DNA of 64,000 nt from NCBI GenBank assembly GCA_947502645.1, contig CANNAD010000001.1, forward strand, positions 1,116,001 through 1,180,000, written 5' to 3'. The notes under the pieces were generated by a model. It saw only the letters and a program-made list of their open reading frames with translations, did not search any database and was not told where the DNA came from. Below, one piece after another: positions 8,397 to 16,301 of this stretch; the first letter of the stretch is position 1, and the number at the start of each line of letters is the position of its first letter. Made by a program: the position numbers and the translations under genes. Source of the stretch: an uncultured Micrococcaceae bacterium (GTDB lineage: Bacteria > Actinomycetota > Actinomycetes > Actinomycetales > Micrococcaceae).

Positions 8397-10133
8397 ATGG
8401 CACACACCCCAGAACAGTACCTATCCACCAACGTCCTCGTGATCGGGACCGGCGGCGCCGGGTTGAGGGCCTCCATCGAGCTCAAAGAAGCCGGAATGGA
8501 CGTGCTCGCAGTGGGCAAACGCCGTCAGCACGATGCGCACACCACACTCGCAGCCGGTGGCATCAACGCGGCCCTTGGCACCATGGATCCGCAGGATTCG
8601 TGGCAGCAGCATGCTGCGGACACGTTGAAAGAGTCCTACATGCTCGCCGACCCGCGGGTAGTGGACACCGTGGTCAAAGGTGCCGCCCAGGGTATTGAGG
8701 ACCTCCAGCGCTGGGGTATGCCGTTCGCGCAGGAACCCGATGGCCGCATCAGCCAGCGGTTCTTCGGTGCGCACAAGTACCGCCGCACAGCATTCGCGGG
8801 AGACTACACCGGACTGGAGATTCAGCGCGCATTGATGCGCCGCGCCAACGAACTGCATGTGAACGTCGTCGACACCATCTACATCACGCGGCTGTTGACC
8901 TCTGGCGGCCGGATCTTCGGAGCCTATGGTTTCGATGTCACCGACGGTTCACGGGTGATTATCCATGCCGACGCCGTCATCCTCGCCGCAGGAGGCCATA
9001 CCCGCATCTGGCGGCGCACTTCCTCCCGGCGCGACGAAAACACCGGTGACAGCTTCCGGTTGGCGGCACTGGCCGGTGCAAAACTGCGCGACGCCGAACT
9101 GGTCCAGTTCCACCCCTCCGGCATCCTGGAGCCGGAGGACGCAGCCGGCACACTGATTTCCGAGGCAGCACGTGGTGAGGGCGGCATTCTGCGCAACGCG
9201 CAGGGCGAACGATTCATGAGCAGATACGATCCGGAGCGGATGGAACTATCCACTCGGGACCGTGTTGCGCTGGCGAATTTCACCGAGGTCGCTGAGGGCC
9301 GGGGGACTGCCAAGGGCGGCGTCTACCTTGACGTCTCACACCTGCCGCGGGAAACCATTCTGGAGAAGCTGCCCCGCGTTTACCGCACGATGCTGGATCT
9401 TCAGATGCTGGACATCACGGTGGATCCCATGGAGATTGCCCCGACGGCCCACTATTCGATGGGCGGGGTTTGGGTTGAGCCGGAAGAGCACCGCACCGGA
9501 GTTGATGGTCTTTATGCCATCGGTGAGGCAGCGAGCGGGTTACACGGCGCGAACCGGCTGGGCGGCAACTCGCTGATCGAGTTGATGGTCTACGGCAGGA
9601 TCACCGGCCAGGCGGCAGCAGAGTTTGTGAAGAGTGCGAACGCACCACAGCGGGATGCCGCGGTAGTGGCGGAGGCCAGGGCCGAGGTCGATGGGCTGCT
9701 GTCCGGAAACGGGACCGAGAACGCGCGCCGGCTTCAGCGCGACGTCCGCAACATCATGACCGAACATGCAGGAGTAGTCCGGGACGAAGCAGGGCTCTCC
9801 GCTGGCCTGGAACGTCTCGACGCCCTGGAAGCCCGCATGCCGGAGCTGGCAGCGCACCCGGATATTGCCGGATTTGGCGATCTGGCACATGCGTTTGACC
9901 TGTTGGGTTCCCTGCTGGCTGCCCGCGCCACGTTGGAATCGGCCCGCGCACGTAAGGAAACACGTGGTTGCCACAACCGCTCGGACTTCCCGGAAACAGA
10001 TCCTGCCTTGCAGGTGAATTTGCTATGGAGCCCGGAGTCCGGTGTGGAGGAGGAGAGTATCCCCACGGCAGATCCCGAAATTCTGGCAATGATGCACGAC
10101 GACGACTCCATGGCTGGCAAGCTCGTGGAGTAG
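8397..10133 (+). CDS. fumarate reductase/succinate dehydrogenase-type flavoprotein, orphan
   Basis: FAD-dependent oxidoreductase of 578 residues in the SdhA/FrdA/L-aspartate oxidase family. It has the dinucleotide fold VLVIGTGGAGLRAS, the covalent-FAD-type segment AHTTLAAGGINAAL, the substrate region VQFHPSGILEPEDAAG with ISEAARGEGGIL, and NRLGGNSLIELMVYGRITGQAAAEF. There is no iron-sulfur or membrane-anchor subunit next to it and no nadA/nadC, so the choice between a soluble fumarate reductase and another dehydrogenase is open. I used ATG 8397; upstream GTG 8388 and ATG 8367 are in frame, and GGGAG at 8379-8383 fits 8388 almost as well. Its promoter shares an operator core with the metal-ATPase operon. 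Confidence 0.8.
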   Translation: MAHTPEQYLSTNVLVIGTGGAGLRASIELKEAGMDVLAVGKRRQHDAHTTLAAGGINAALGTMDPQDSWQQHAADTLKESYMLADPRVVDTVVKGAAQGIEDLQRWGMPFAQEPDGRISQRFFGAHKYRRTAFAGDYTGLEIQRALMRRANELHVNVVDTIYITRLLTSGGRIFGAYGFDVTDGSRVIIHADAVILAAGGHTRIWRRTSSRRDENTGDSFRLAALAGAKLRDAELVQFHPSGILEPEDAAGTLISEAARGEGGILRNAQGERFMSRYDPERMELSTRDRVALANFTEVAEGRGTAKGGVYLDVSHLPRETILEKLPRVYRTMLDLQMLDITVDPMEIAPTAHYSMGGVWVEPEEHRTGVDGLYAIGEAASGLHGANRLGGNSLIELMVYGRITGQAAAEFVKSANAPQRDAAVVAEARAEVDGLLSGNGTENARRLQRDVRNIMTEHAGVVRDEAGLSAGLERLDALEARMPELAAHPDIAGFGDLAHAFDLLGSLLAARATLESARARKETRGCHNRSDFPETDPALQVNLLWSPESGVEEESIPTADPEILAMMHDDDSMAGKLVE

Positions 10134-10163
10134 TACGCGGTGTTTCTGTACTTTCGGTGGGAC

Positions 10164-10177
10164 TTGATCTGGGTCAA
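10164..10177. promoter_or_regulatory. FNR-like box upstream of the metal-transport operon
   Basis: TTGATCTGGGTCAA differs at one of the ten defined positions from the FNR consensus TTGAT-N4-ATCAA. It lies 72 bp before the HMA gene. The third gene of that operon encodes a Crp/Fnr protein whose recognition helix contains the FNR-type E..SR pattern, so autoregulation is likely. Confidence 0.65.
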
Positions 10178-10248
10178 GGAACCAAAAGCCTGACGGGCGC
10201 ACCATGAAAGAGCAAGGTTTCCACCCATAGTTACAGGAGCTGAATAAA

Positions 10249-10464
10249 ATGCGTACCGTCAAGTTCCAGACTGAACCGTTCACCTGCCCGTCGTGCGTGA
10301 AGAAGATCGAGTCCGTCATTGGCAAGAAGGACGGAGTGGACTTAACCCAGGTCATGTTCAATTCGAACAAGGTCAAGGTTGGTTTCGACGAGTCCAGGAT
10401 CACGGCCGAAGAGATCGCCACAGCAATCACGGACCTGGGCTACCCGGTCCTCTCCCAGAAGTAG
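10249..10464 (+). CDS. heavy-metal-associated (HMA) domain protein, metallochaperone-like
   Basis: A 71-residue protein consisting of one HMA domain, with the metal ligands Cys13 and Cys16 in CPSC rather than the more common MxCxxC form. The beta-alpha-beta pattern is clear: VKFQTEPF, then KKIESVIGKKDGV, KVKVGFDE and ITAEEIATAITDLGYP. It lies 5 bp before the P-type ATPase, which has no HMA domain of its own, so it most likely hands metal to that pump or acts as its detached sensor domain. The presumed RBS is AGGAG about 8 bases upstream (ttacAGGAGctgaataaaATG). An FNR-like box precedes it. Confidence 0.85.
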   Translation: MRTVKFQTEPFTCPSCVKKIESVIGKKDGVDLTQVMFNSNKVKVGFDESRITAEEIATAITDLGYPVLSQK

Positions 10465-10469
10465 ATGTC

Positions 10470-12395
10470 ATGTCTGGAAAGTTGCAGGCCCGAATCGCCG
10501 GGTTGACCGGCGTCTTGTTGCTCGTGGCGCTGGCCCTTCATCTGACAGGGTCGGATCAGCTCAGAGATTTCAGTCTCTTCGTTTCGAGCGTTGCCGCTGG
10601 AACGCCCATCGCCATCAAGGCGTTCCAGGCGGCTCGAGCCAAAGCGTTCAGTATCGATCTTCTGGTGATTATCGCCGTCGTCGGAGCCCTGATCATCGGA
10701 GAATATGTGGAAGCGGCCGTCGTGTCCTTCCTCTTTATCTTCGGCGCCTATCTGGAAGCGCGAACGTTGGAGAAGACCCGTCGTTCGCTGCGGGATCTGG
10801 TGGATATGGCGCCGTCGGAAGCGCAGGTCATCCGCGAGGGCCGAACAGTGACCCTTTCCGTCGACGACATTGTTGAGGGCGACCATATCCTTGTCCAGTC
10901 CGGCGGAAAGATCGCGGTAGACGGCATCGTCGCCTCCGGTCGGGCCCTGATCGATCAGGCGTCCATCACCGGCGAACCCGTTCCAGCAGCGAAAACGGTG
11001 GGCGACACCGTCTATAGCGGCACCATTGTCGATAACGGGTACATCGAGGTTGTTGCCGAGAAAATTGGTGAGGACACAACCTTTGCCCAGATCATCGAAC
11101 TGGTTGAAGAAGCCCAGGAGACAAAAACCAGGGCCCAACGATTCCTGGACAGGTTCGCGAACATCTATACGCCGGCGATCATAGTGCTCTCCGTCCTGGT
11201 CTTCGCCTTCACCCGTAACGTTGAGTTCGCGCTGACCTTCCTCGTGATCGCGTGCCCCGGCGCTTTGGTCATCTCCACTCCGGTGTCCATGGTCGCTGGT
11301 CTGGGAAACGGGGCGCGTCATGGGGTGCTCGTCAAGGGCGGCGATGCACTCGAACGGCTCTCCAAAATCGATACTCTCGTGTTCGACAAAACCGGCACCC
11401 TGACAATGGGCCGCCCACAGGTCACGGAAATCAGGGCTGTCCAGTACGACGACGACGCCCTGCTGGCGTTGGTCGCACAGCTGGAACTGGCCTCGGAGCA
11501 TCCCCTTGGACGCACCATTGTTGAGGAAGCGACGAAGCGGGGCCTTCCCCTTGCCGGAGCCCCGGTGAATTTGGAAGTGATCAAGGGTGGCGGCATCCGT
11601 GGCGAAGTGAACGGGCGCGTCGTCGCTGTGGGTTCCCGGCGGCTCCTCGCGAGCACCGGAAGCTCCATTCCAGAGGAGCTCGAGTCCTACGCCGAGGGCC
11701 GTGAACGGGCCGGCAATACGGCAGTCTTCGCCACCGTCGAAGGCCAGCTTGCCGGGGTTATTTCCATCGCAGATCAAATCCGTCCCGAAGCTGCCGAGGC
11801 TATCATTGCGCTACGGAAGAAGGGTGTGAAGCAGTTCCACATGCTCACGGGGGACAACCGACACACGGCACAGGTAGTTGCGGATCAATTGGGTATTGAT
11901 CATGTGGAGGCGGAGCTACTACCTCAGGACAAGGTGCGCGTAGTAGCGGAGCTGAAGAACACCGGCCACCGGGTGGGGATGATCGGCGACGGCATCAACG
12001 ATGCTCCTGCCATTGCTACAGCCGACGTCGGCATCGCTATGGGCGCAGGCACTGATGTTTCCATCCAGACGGCGGACGTCATTCTGATGGGCAACAGGTT
12101 CGACCAGTTGGTCCACGCGCACTCTCTGGCGCGGGCAACGGTCAGGAACATGCTGCAGAACACCGCCATCGCCATCGGAACCGTCGTGCTGCTCCTGACC
12201 GGGGTATTGCTGCAGCAGGTATTCATGTCCACGGGCATGCTGGTCCATGAGGTCAGTGTCCTGGTGGTGATCCTCAACGCCGTCCGCCTCGTCCGCTACC
12301 AGGACCGGGCTGCGGGCCGGCTGGATAAGGTGGGCGAGACGAACGTGCATGAACCCCGTAACGTGCAGCGTAGGAATGAGGTGGTGAATCAATGA
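10470..12395 (+). CDS. heavy-metal P1B-type ATPase with CPG motif
   Basis: Membrane ion pump of 641 residues. I chose ATG 10470; a longer frame overlaps the HMA gene. Features in order: four N-terminal helices, the actuator loop with SITGEPVP, the ion-binding helix IACPGALVISTPVS (Cys262-Pro263-Gly264), the phosphorylated Asp306 in DKTGTLTMG, SEHPLGRTI for nucleotide binding, MLTGDN, and GDGINDAPAIA. The usual third residue of the CPC motif is Gly. The last helix has HEVSVLVVILNAVRL, which recalls the HEG(S/G) pattern of P1B-4 (cobalt/iron) pumps more than the LAD of zinc pumps. The metal is therefore uncertain. The stop codon overlaps the start of the Crp/Fnr gene (ATGA), so the two are coupled. 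Confidence 0.88.
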   Translation: MSGKLQARIAGLTGVLLLVALALHLTGSDQLRDFSLFVSSVAAGTPIAIKAFQAARAKAFSIDLLVIIAVVGALIIGEYVEAAVVSFLFIFGAYLEARTLEKTRRSLRDLVDMAPSEAQVIREGRTVTLSVDDIVEGDHILVQSGGKIAVDGIVASGRALIDQASITGEPVPAAKTVGDTVYSGTIVDNGYIEVVAEKIGEDTTFAQIIELVEEAQETKTRAQRFLDRFANIYTPAIIVLSVLVFAFTRNVEFALTFLVIACPGALVISTPVSMVAGLGNGARHGVLVKGGDALERLSKIDTLVFDKTGTLTMGRPQVTEIRAVQYDDDALLALVAQLELASEHPLGRTIVEEATKRGLPLAGAPVNLEVIKGGGIRGEVNGRVVAVGSRRLLASTGSSIPEELESYAEGRERAGNTAVFATVEGQLAGVISIADQIRPEAAEAIIALRKKGVKQFHMLTGDNRHTAQVVADQLGIDHVEAELLPQDKVRVVAELKNTGHRVGMIGDGINDAPAIATADVGIAMGAGTDVSIQTADVILMGNRFDQLVHAHSLARATVRNMLQNTAIAIGTVVLLLTGVLLQQVFMSTGMLVHEVSVLVVILNAVRLVRYQDRAAGRLDKVGETNVHEPRNVQRRNEVVNQ

Positions 12396-13090
12396 CCCAT
12401 CCACACGAGCACCTGGTGGACGGGACCGACCATCGGGATCAGTGCGTGGCGCTGGTCCCGATCTTCGCGCACCTGACACCGTCTGAGCGGCACGACATTG
12501 CGCAGCGCGCACACCAGAAAACGTATGGCCGGAATGAACAGCTCTATGGTGCTGGCGAACAGAACCCGACGCTGATGATCGTTCACGAGGGACGCGTCAA
12601 GATCTACCGCATCTCCGAATCCGGCCGTGAGCAGCTCATTCGGATCCTGTGCCCAGGTGACTTCATTGGCGAGACGTCTTTCATGGGGGCCAGGGAGAGC
12701 GACCATTTCGCGGTCACACTCGAAGACTCGAAGATCTGTGCTCTGCACCGCGACGACGTCAAGGGATTCCTCTCCAGCTATCCGGCGATTGCCGTCAAGA
12801 TGCTCGAAACGGTCAGCGACCGGTTGGAGCAAACCGAACGCATGGTGAGCTCATTGACGGGCGACGACGTCGAGCGGCGGGTCGCTTCCTACCTGATGGA
12901 ACTCGCTGACGCGAGCGGCTCCGACTCTCTGGAACTTCCTCTGTCGAAAAAGGACGTGGCCTCCTATTTGGGCACCACCCCCGAAACGCTGAGCAGACGC
13001 CTGGCTGTCTTTGAGGACAGCGGGTGGATAGTGCAGCAGGGAAGAGGCCGCATCCACATCCTTGATCGGGCGGCATTGGCCGCCCTATAG
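12392..13090 (+). CDS. Crp/Fnr-family transcriptional regulator
   Basis: Regulator of 232 residues with an N-terminal cyclic-nucleotide-type beta-roll (GEQNPTLMIVHEGRVKIYR to GDFIGETSFMG), a long dimer helix and a C-terminal winged helix. The recognition helix PETLSRRLAVF has Glu198, Ser201 and Arg202, the E..SR trio with which FNR proteins read TTGA half-sites. It lacks the four-Cys cluster of oxygen-sensing FNR: only three scattered Cys are visible (DQC, ILCPG, KIC). The N-terminus is rich in His (MTHPHEHLVDGTDHRDQC), which might bind metal or heme. It overlaps the ATPase stop by 4 bases. Likely targets are the boxes at 10164 and 8334; the signal is unknown. Confidence 0.85.
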   Translation: MTHPHEHLVDGTDHRDQCVALVPIFAHLTPSERHDIAQRAHQKTYGRNEQLYGAGEQNPTLMIVHEGRVKIYRISESGREQLIRILCPGDFIGETSFMGARESDHFAVTLEDSKICALHRDDVKGFLSSYPAIAVKMLETVSDRLEQTERMVSSLTGDDVERRVASYLMELADASGSDSLELPLSKKDVASYLGTTPETLSRRLAVFEDSGWIVQQGRGRIHILDRAALAAL

Positions 13091-13148
13091 CCTGTGTCCG
13101 GCCAGCCAGGGCGTGCCATGATGGGCAGAGGCAACGGAAGGAATCACC

Positions 13149-13391
13149 ATGGGACGTATCCCTGACGGCAAGAAGTTCACGACGCCGCAGTCACCGGACA
13201 GTATCCGGTCAGAGCACAGGGAAGGCTTCCTCGCGGACGAAGGCAGGCGAGGCGATGGTTACCACGTCTGGGAGGGTAAACGCCGCGGAAACCCTCGGCG
13301 CCTATCAACTCTCATCGGTATAGGTCTGGCTGTTGTGGTGACGGCAGTCGTGTTCTACGTCCTGTGGGGTCATCAACTTTTCGGCGGTTAG
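13149..13391 (+). CDS. small single-span membrane protein, unknown function
   Basis: An 80-residue protein with a charged N-terminal half and one C-terminal membrane helix (LIGIGLAVVVTAVVFYVLW). GGAAGGAATC about 7 bases before ATG 13149 is a good ribosome binding site. It follows the Crp/Fnr gene by 58 bp and might belong to the same transcript. Its TAG stop is interleaved with the stop of the convergent HAD gene in the four bases TTAG. I do not recognise the family. Confidence 0.6.
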   Translation: MGRIPDGKKFTTPQSPDSIRSEHREGFLADEGRRGDGYHVWEGKRRGNPRRLSTLIGIGLAVVVTAVVFYVLWGHQLFGG

Positions 13392-14194
13392 AGCTCCCCG
13401 AGGAGGTCCTTCACTGAGTCCATGGCCTGGTTGGGCCGGAACGGAAAGGACTTCACGTCGTCGGGCTGGGTAATTCCGGAGTAGACGAGCACCGTGTGCA
13501 GCCCGGCCTCCATGCCCGCAATGATGTCCGTGTCCATGCGGTCGCCGATCATTGCCGTCGTCTCAGAGTGGGCATCAATCTGGTTCATGGCAGAGCGGAA
13601 CATCATCGGGTTTGGTTTGCCGACTATATAGGGGTCGCGCTGCGTGGCTTTCGTGATCAGGGCTGCAATGGCGCCCGTCGCCGGCAGGATCCCTTCCTTC
13701 GACGGCCCGGTGGCGTCCGGGTTCGTGGCGATGAATCTGGCACCGGCGGCAATGAGCCGTATGGCCTTGGTGATCGCCTCGAAAGAGTACGTCCGCGTTT
13801 CTCCCAACACCACATAATCCGGTTCCTGATCGGTGAGGATGAAACCAGCCTCGTGCAACGCCGTCGTCAATCCCGCCTCACCAATGACAAAGGCCCGCCC
13901 GGTGCGTTCGGTGAAGTCGAACTGCGCCTTCAGGAACTGTGCGGTGGCGAGCGCAGAGGTCCAGATATTCTCCTCCGGAATGTTCAACCCGGACATCTTC
14001 AGCCGCGCAACCAGATCCCGCGGAGTGTAAATGGAGTTGTTCGTCAGGACAAGGAACCGTTTTGAGGCGCTCACCCAGTGCTCAATGAGCTCGACGGCGC
14101 CCGGAATGACGTGGTTCTCATGAACCAGAACGCCATCCATGTCCGTGAGCCAGCACTCGATGTCCGCCGGAGTGCGAACGTCTTCCCTGGGCAT
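13388..14194 (-). CDS. HAD-superfamily phosphatase, NagD-like (class IIA)
   Basis: Cytosolic phosphatase of 268 residues. It has motif I WLTDMDGVLVHE with the nucleophile Asp, motif II VLTNNS, the C2 cap between them and the core, GKPNPMMF with the motif III Lys, and motif IV MIGDRMDTDI. This pattern is that of NagD/4-nitrophenylphosphatase-like enzymes acting on small phosphates; the substrate is not predictable. ATG 14194 is preferred over 14233 because GGAG lies 5 bases upstream on the minus strand. It is divergent from the TrmH gene. Confidence 0.88.
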   Translation of the reverse strand: MPREDVRTPADIECWLTDMDGVLVHENHVIPGAVELIEHWVSASKRFLVLTNNSIYTPRDLVARLKMSGLNIPEENIWTSALATAQFLKAQFDFTERTGRAFVIGEAGLTTALHEAGFILTDQEPDYVVLGETRTYSFEAITKAIRLIAAGARFIATNPDATGPSKEGILPATGAIAALITKATQRDPYIVGKPNPMMFRSAMNQIDAHSETTAMIGDRMDTDIIAGMEAGLHTVLVYSGITQPDDVKSFPFRPNQAMDSVKDLLGEL

Positions 14195-14208
14195 GGCGTC
14201 TCCATTCG

Positions 14209-14934
14209 TTGGCTTCACTCCATAGTCTCGCATCTGGAACGCACGACGGCGAGGACTACCCTTGGAAGGTGCACAACGAGACTTCCGCCCCAGTTGACCC
14301 TGCGGCCGCTACCCACCAGATCGGCGTCGGACCCTGGGAGGGGCCGCTGCCCGAGGGCGATCACTGGGACCCGGAGCTGCTGGCGAACGGTGACACCCGC
14401 AATGTGATCGATGACTACCGGTACTGGAAGCACGAGGCCATCGTCGCCGATTTGGACGCCAAACGGCACCCGTTCCACGTGGCCATTGAAAACTGGCAGC
14501 ACGACCTGAACATCGGCTCCGTAGTGCGCACCGCCAACGCCTTCATGGCACGGGAAGTACACATCATCGGACGACGGCGGTGGAACCGGCGAGGCGCGAT
14601 GGTCACCGACCGCTACCAGCACGTACGCCATCACCCCACCGTGGAGGAATTTGTGGAATGGGCGCAGGGCGAAGGGCTGCGCATCATCGGCATCGACAAT
14701 TTCCCTGACTCCGTGGCACTGGAAACCTACGATCTGCCGGAGAACTGCGTGCTGGTGTTCGGGCAGGAGGGACCAGGGCTGACCCCCGAGGTGCACGCCG
14801 CCGCAGACGCCACGCTGTCCATCGCCCAGTTTGGTTCCACCCGTTCCATCAACGCTTCGGCTGCGGCCGCCATCGCCATGCATGGGTGGGTCCGGCGGCA
14901 CGTGTTCTCGCAGCCCGTCTCAGTTCAGCCGTAA
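14209..14934 (+). CDS. SpoU/TrmH-family RNA 2'-O-methyltransferase
   Basis: SAM-dependent RNA ribose methyltransferase with the knotted SPOUT fold. The three family motifs are present: NIGSVVRTANAF (motif 1), CVLVFGQEGPGLTPE (motif 2) and LSIAQFGSTRSINASAAAAIAMH (motif 3, split). The start is uncertain: TTG 14209 gives 241 residues and GTG 14269 gives 221. Third-position GC is high from about 14236 onward, before the GTG, so I kept the longer form, although no Shine-Dalgarno is visible for either. The target could be tRNA or rRNA. A hairpin follows 2 bases after the stop. Confidence 0.88.
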   Translation: MASLHSLASGTHDGEDYPWKVHNETSAPVDPAAATHQIGVGPWEGPLPEGDHWDPELLANGDTRNVIDDYRYWKHEAIVADLDAKRHPFHVAIENWQHDLNIGSVVRTANAFMAREVHIIGRRRWNRRGAMVTDRYQHVRHHPTVEEFVEWAQGEGLRIIGIDNFPDSVALETYDLPENCVLVFGQEGPGLTPEVHAAADATLSIAQFGSTRSINASAAAAIAMHGWVRRHVFSQPVSVQP

Positions 14935-14936
14935 CG

Positions 14937-14958
14937 AGCCGCTCTCTGGTGAGCGGCT
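14937..14958 (+). terminator. short GC hairpin after the TrmH gene
   Basis: Inverted repeat AGCCGCTC-N6-GAGCGGCT right after the TAA of the TrmH-family gene. There is no T-run, so intrinsic termination is plausible but weak. Confidence 0.45.
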
Positions 14959-15044
14959 AATCGGCGAGGAGCCCTTGCCGGGACTACTGGTCAGTAACAT
15001 AGAGTGGCGTACATCACACTCATTGCATCTGACGAGGAGTACTG

Positions 15045-16301
15045 ATGAAAAATCCGTGTACCAGATTGGCAATTTCCCTCACCATGGCAGCGGCGCTCGC
15101 CGTCGGGCCTGGATCTCCAGCCCACGCCACACAGCACGTTCCGGTCCCCGCCGAACAGGCCGAACCAGCCGTACCGCCGTTCTACCAGAAACCTGCATCC
15201 CTGCCGCCGGGTAACGGGTCTCTCATCCGTCACGAGCCGTCGGTCTTCTACCTGGACCCGCTGAAAGCACTGAAAGCGCCGGCGACTGTTGAGCGCATCA
15301 TGTATCGAAGCACGGACTCACAGGGGCAGCCAACCGCGGTCACGGGCACCGTACTAGTCCCCGTGGGAGCGTGGCACGGCGAGGGTGAGAGGCCGCTGGT
15401 CTCCTATGCCGTAGGCACTCAGGGCCTCGGCGACCAATGTGCTCCCTCCAGACAGCTGGCGGCCGGTCAGGAGTATGAAGGGATTTTCATCAAGGGACTC
15501 CTCAACCGTGGATACGCAGTTGTGGTCACGGACTATGAGGGCCTGGGCACCGAAGGCGTGCACACCTACATGAACCGGGCCTCCCAGGGTCATGCAGTAC
15601 TCGACGCTGCACGGGCCGCCCAACAACTGGGCATGGCTGGTCTTCCCGCCAACGGACCCATTGCCATCGCCGGATACTCCCAGGGCGGAGGGGCTTCCGG
15701 CTCCGCCGCTGAGCTCGCACCAACGTACGCACCGGAGCTGGACCTGAAGGGCGCCTATCTGGGAGCACCGCCGTCGGACCTGTTGAGCGTGGGCAGGAAT
15801 CTCGACGGCAGTCTCTACACAGGATTCCTGCTGTATGCGTTCAGCGGTATGGCCGCAGGATATGACCTTGATCCGTCGATGTACCTGAATGAGCAGGGGC
15901 GGGCCACGCTGGCGGCGAACCAGCAGACGTGCACGATCGCAGGCATCACGGACTACGCCTTTCTCAACACCGCGACGCTGACAACCTCCGGAGAGCGGTT
16001 CAGCACCATCGCCCAGTCGGAGCCGTTCAGGTCCGTGCTTCAGGACCAGTTGCTCGCCGACGGCCGGACCCCCACAGTCCCCGTGTTGCTTTCACAGAGC
16101 CTGCTCGACGACGTCATCCCGTATGCACAGGCCAGGGACGTTGCGGAGCGCTGGTGTGATCAGGGCGCCACGGTTGCTCTGGAATCAACAGTGGGACCAA
16201 CGCATGTTGGCGGGTACGTGGCAGCGTTCCCGCGAGCATTCGCGTTCCTCGAGAACCGGTTCGCAGGGCATCAGCCGGTATCCAGCTGCTGGCGGCTCTA
16301 A
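15045..16301 (+). CDS. secreted lipase/esterase, secretory lipase (LIP) family
   Basis: Exported lipase of 418 residues. A Sec signal peptide covers about residues 1-28 (MKNPCTRLAISLTMAAALAV...SPAHA). The alpha/beta-hydrolase core has the nucleophile elbow GYSQGG (Ser212), preceded by VVTDYEGLGTEG and followed by the late acid region (SLLDDVIPY) and a His near VGPTHVGGY, the arrangement of secretory lipases of the Candida LIP/actinobacterial type. It probably hydrolyses fatty acid esters outside the cell. AGGAG lies 7-8 bases before the ATG. Its stop codon is directly followed by that of the convergent WXG100-like gene. Confidence 0.85.
   Translation: MKNPCTRLAISLTMAAALAVGPGSPAHATQHVPVPAEQAEPAVPPFYQKPASLPPGNGSLIRHEPSVFYLDPLKALKAPATVERIMYRSTDSQGQPTAVTGTVLVPVGAWHGEGERPLVSYAVGTQGLGDQCAPSRQLAAGQEYEGIFIKGLLNRGYAVVVTDYEGLGTEGVHTYMNRASQGHAVLDAARAAQQLGMAGLPANGPIAIAGYSQGGGASGSAAELAPTYAPELDLKGAYLGAPPSDLLSVGRNLDGSLYTGFLLYAFSGMAAGYDLDPSMYLNEQGRATLAANQQTCTIAGITDYAFLNTATLTTSGERFSTIAQSEPFRSVLQDQLLADGRTPTVPVLLSQSLLDDVIPYAQARDVAERWCDQGATVALESTVGPTHVGGYVAAFPRAFAFLENRFAGHQPVSSCWRL

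Noticed and set aside
10440-11777. 445-codon minus-strand open frame
   Set aside because: Antisense to the P-type ATPase; composition rich in Gly, Asp and His, as in shadow frames, and no domain.
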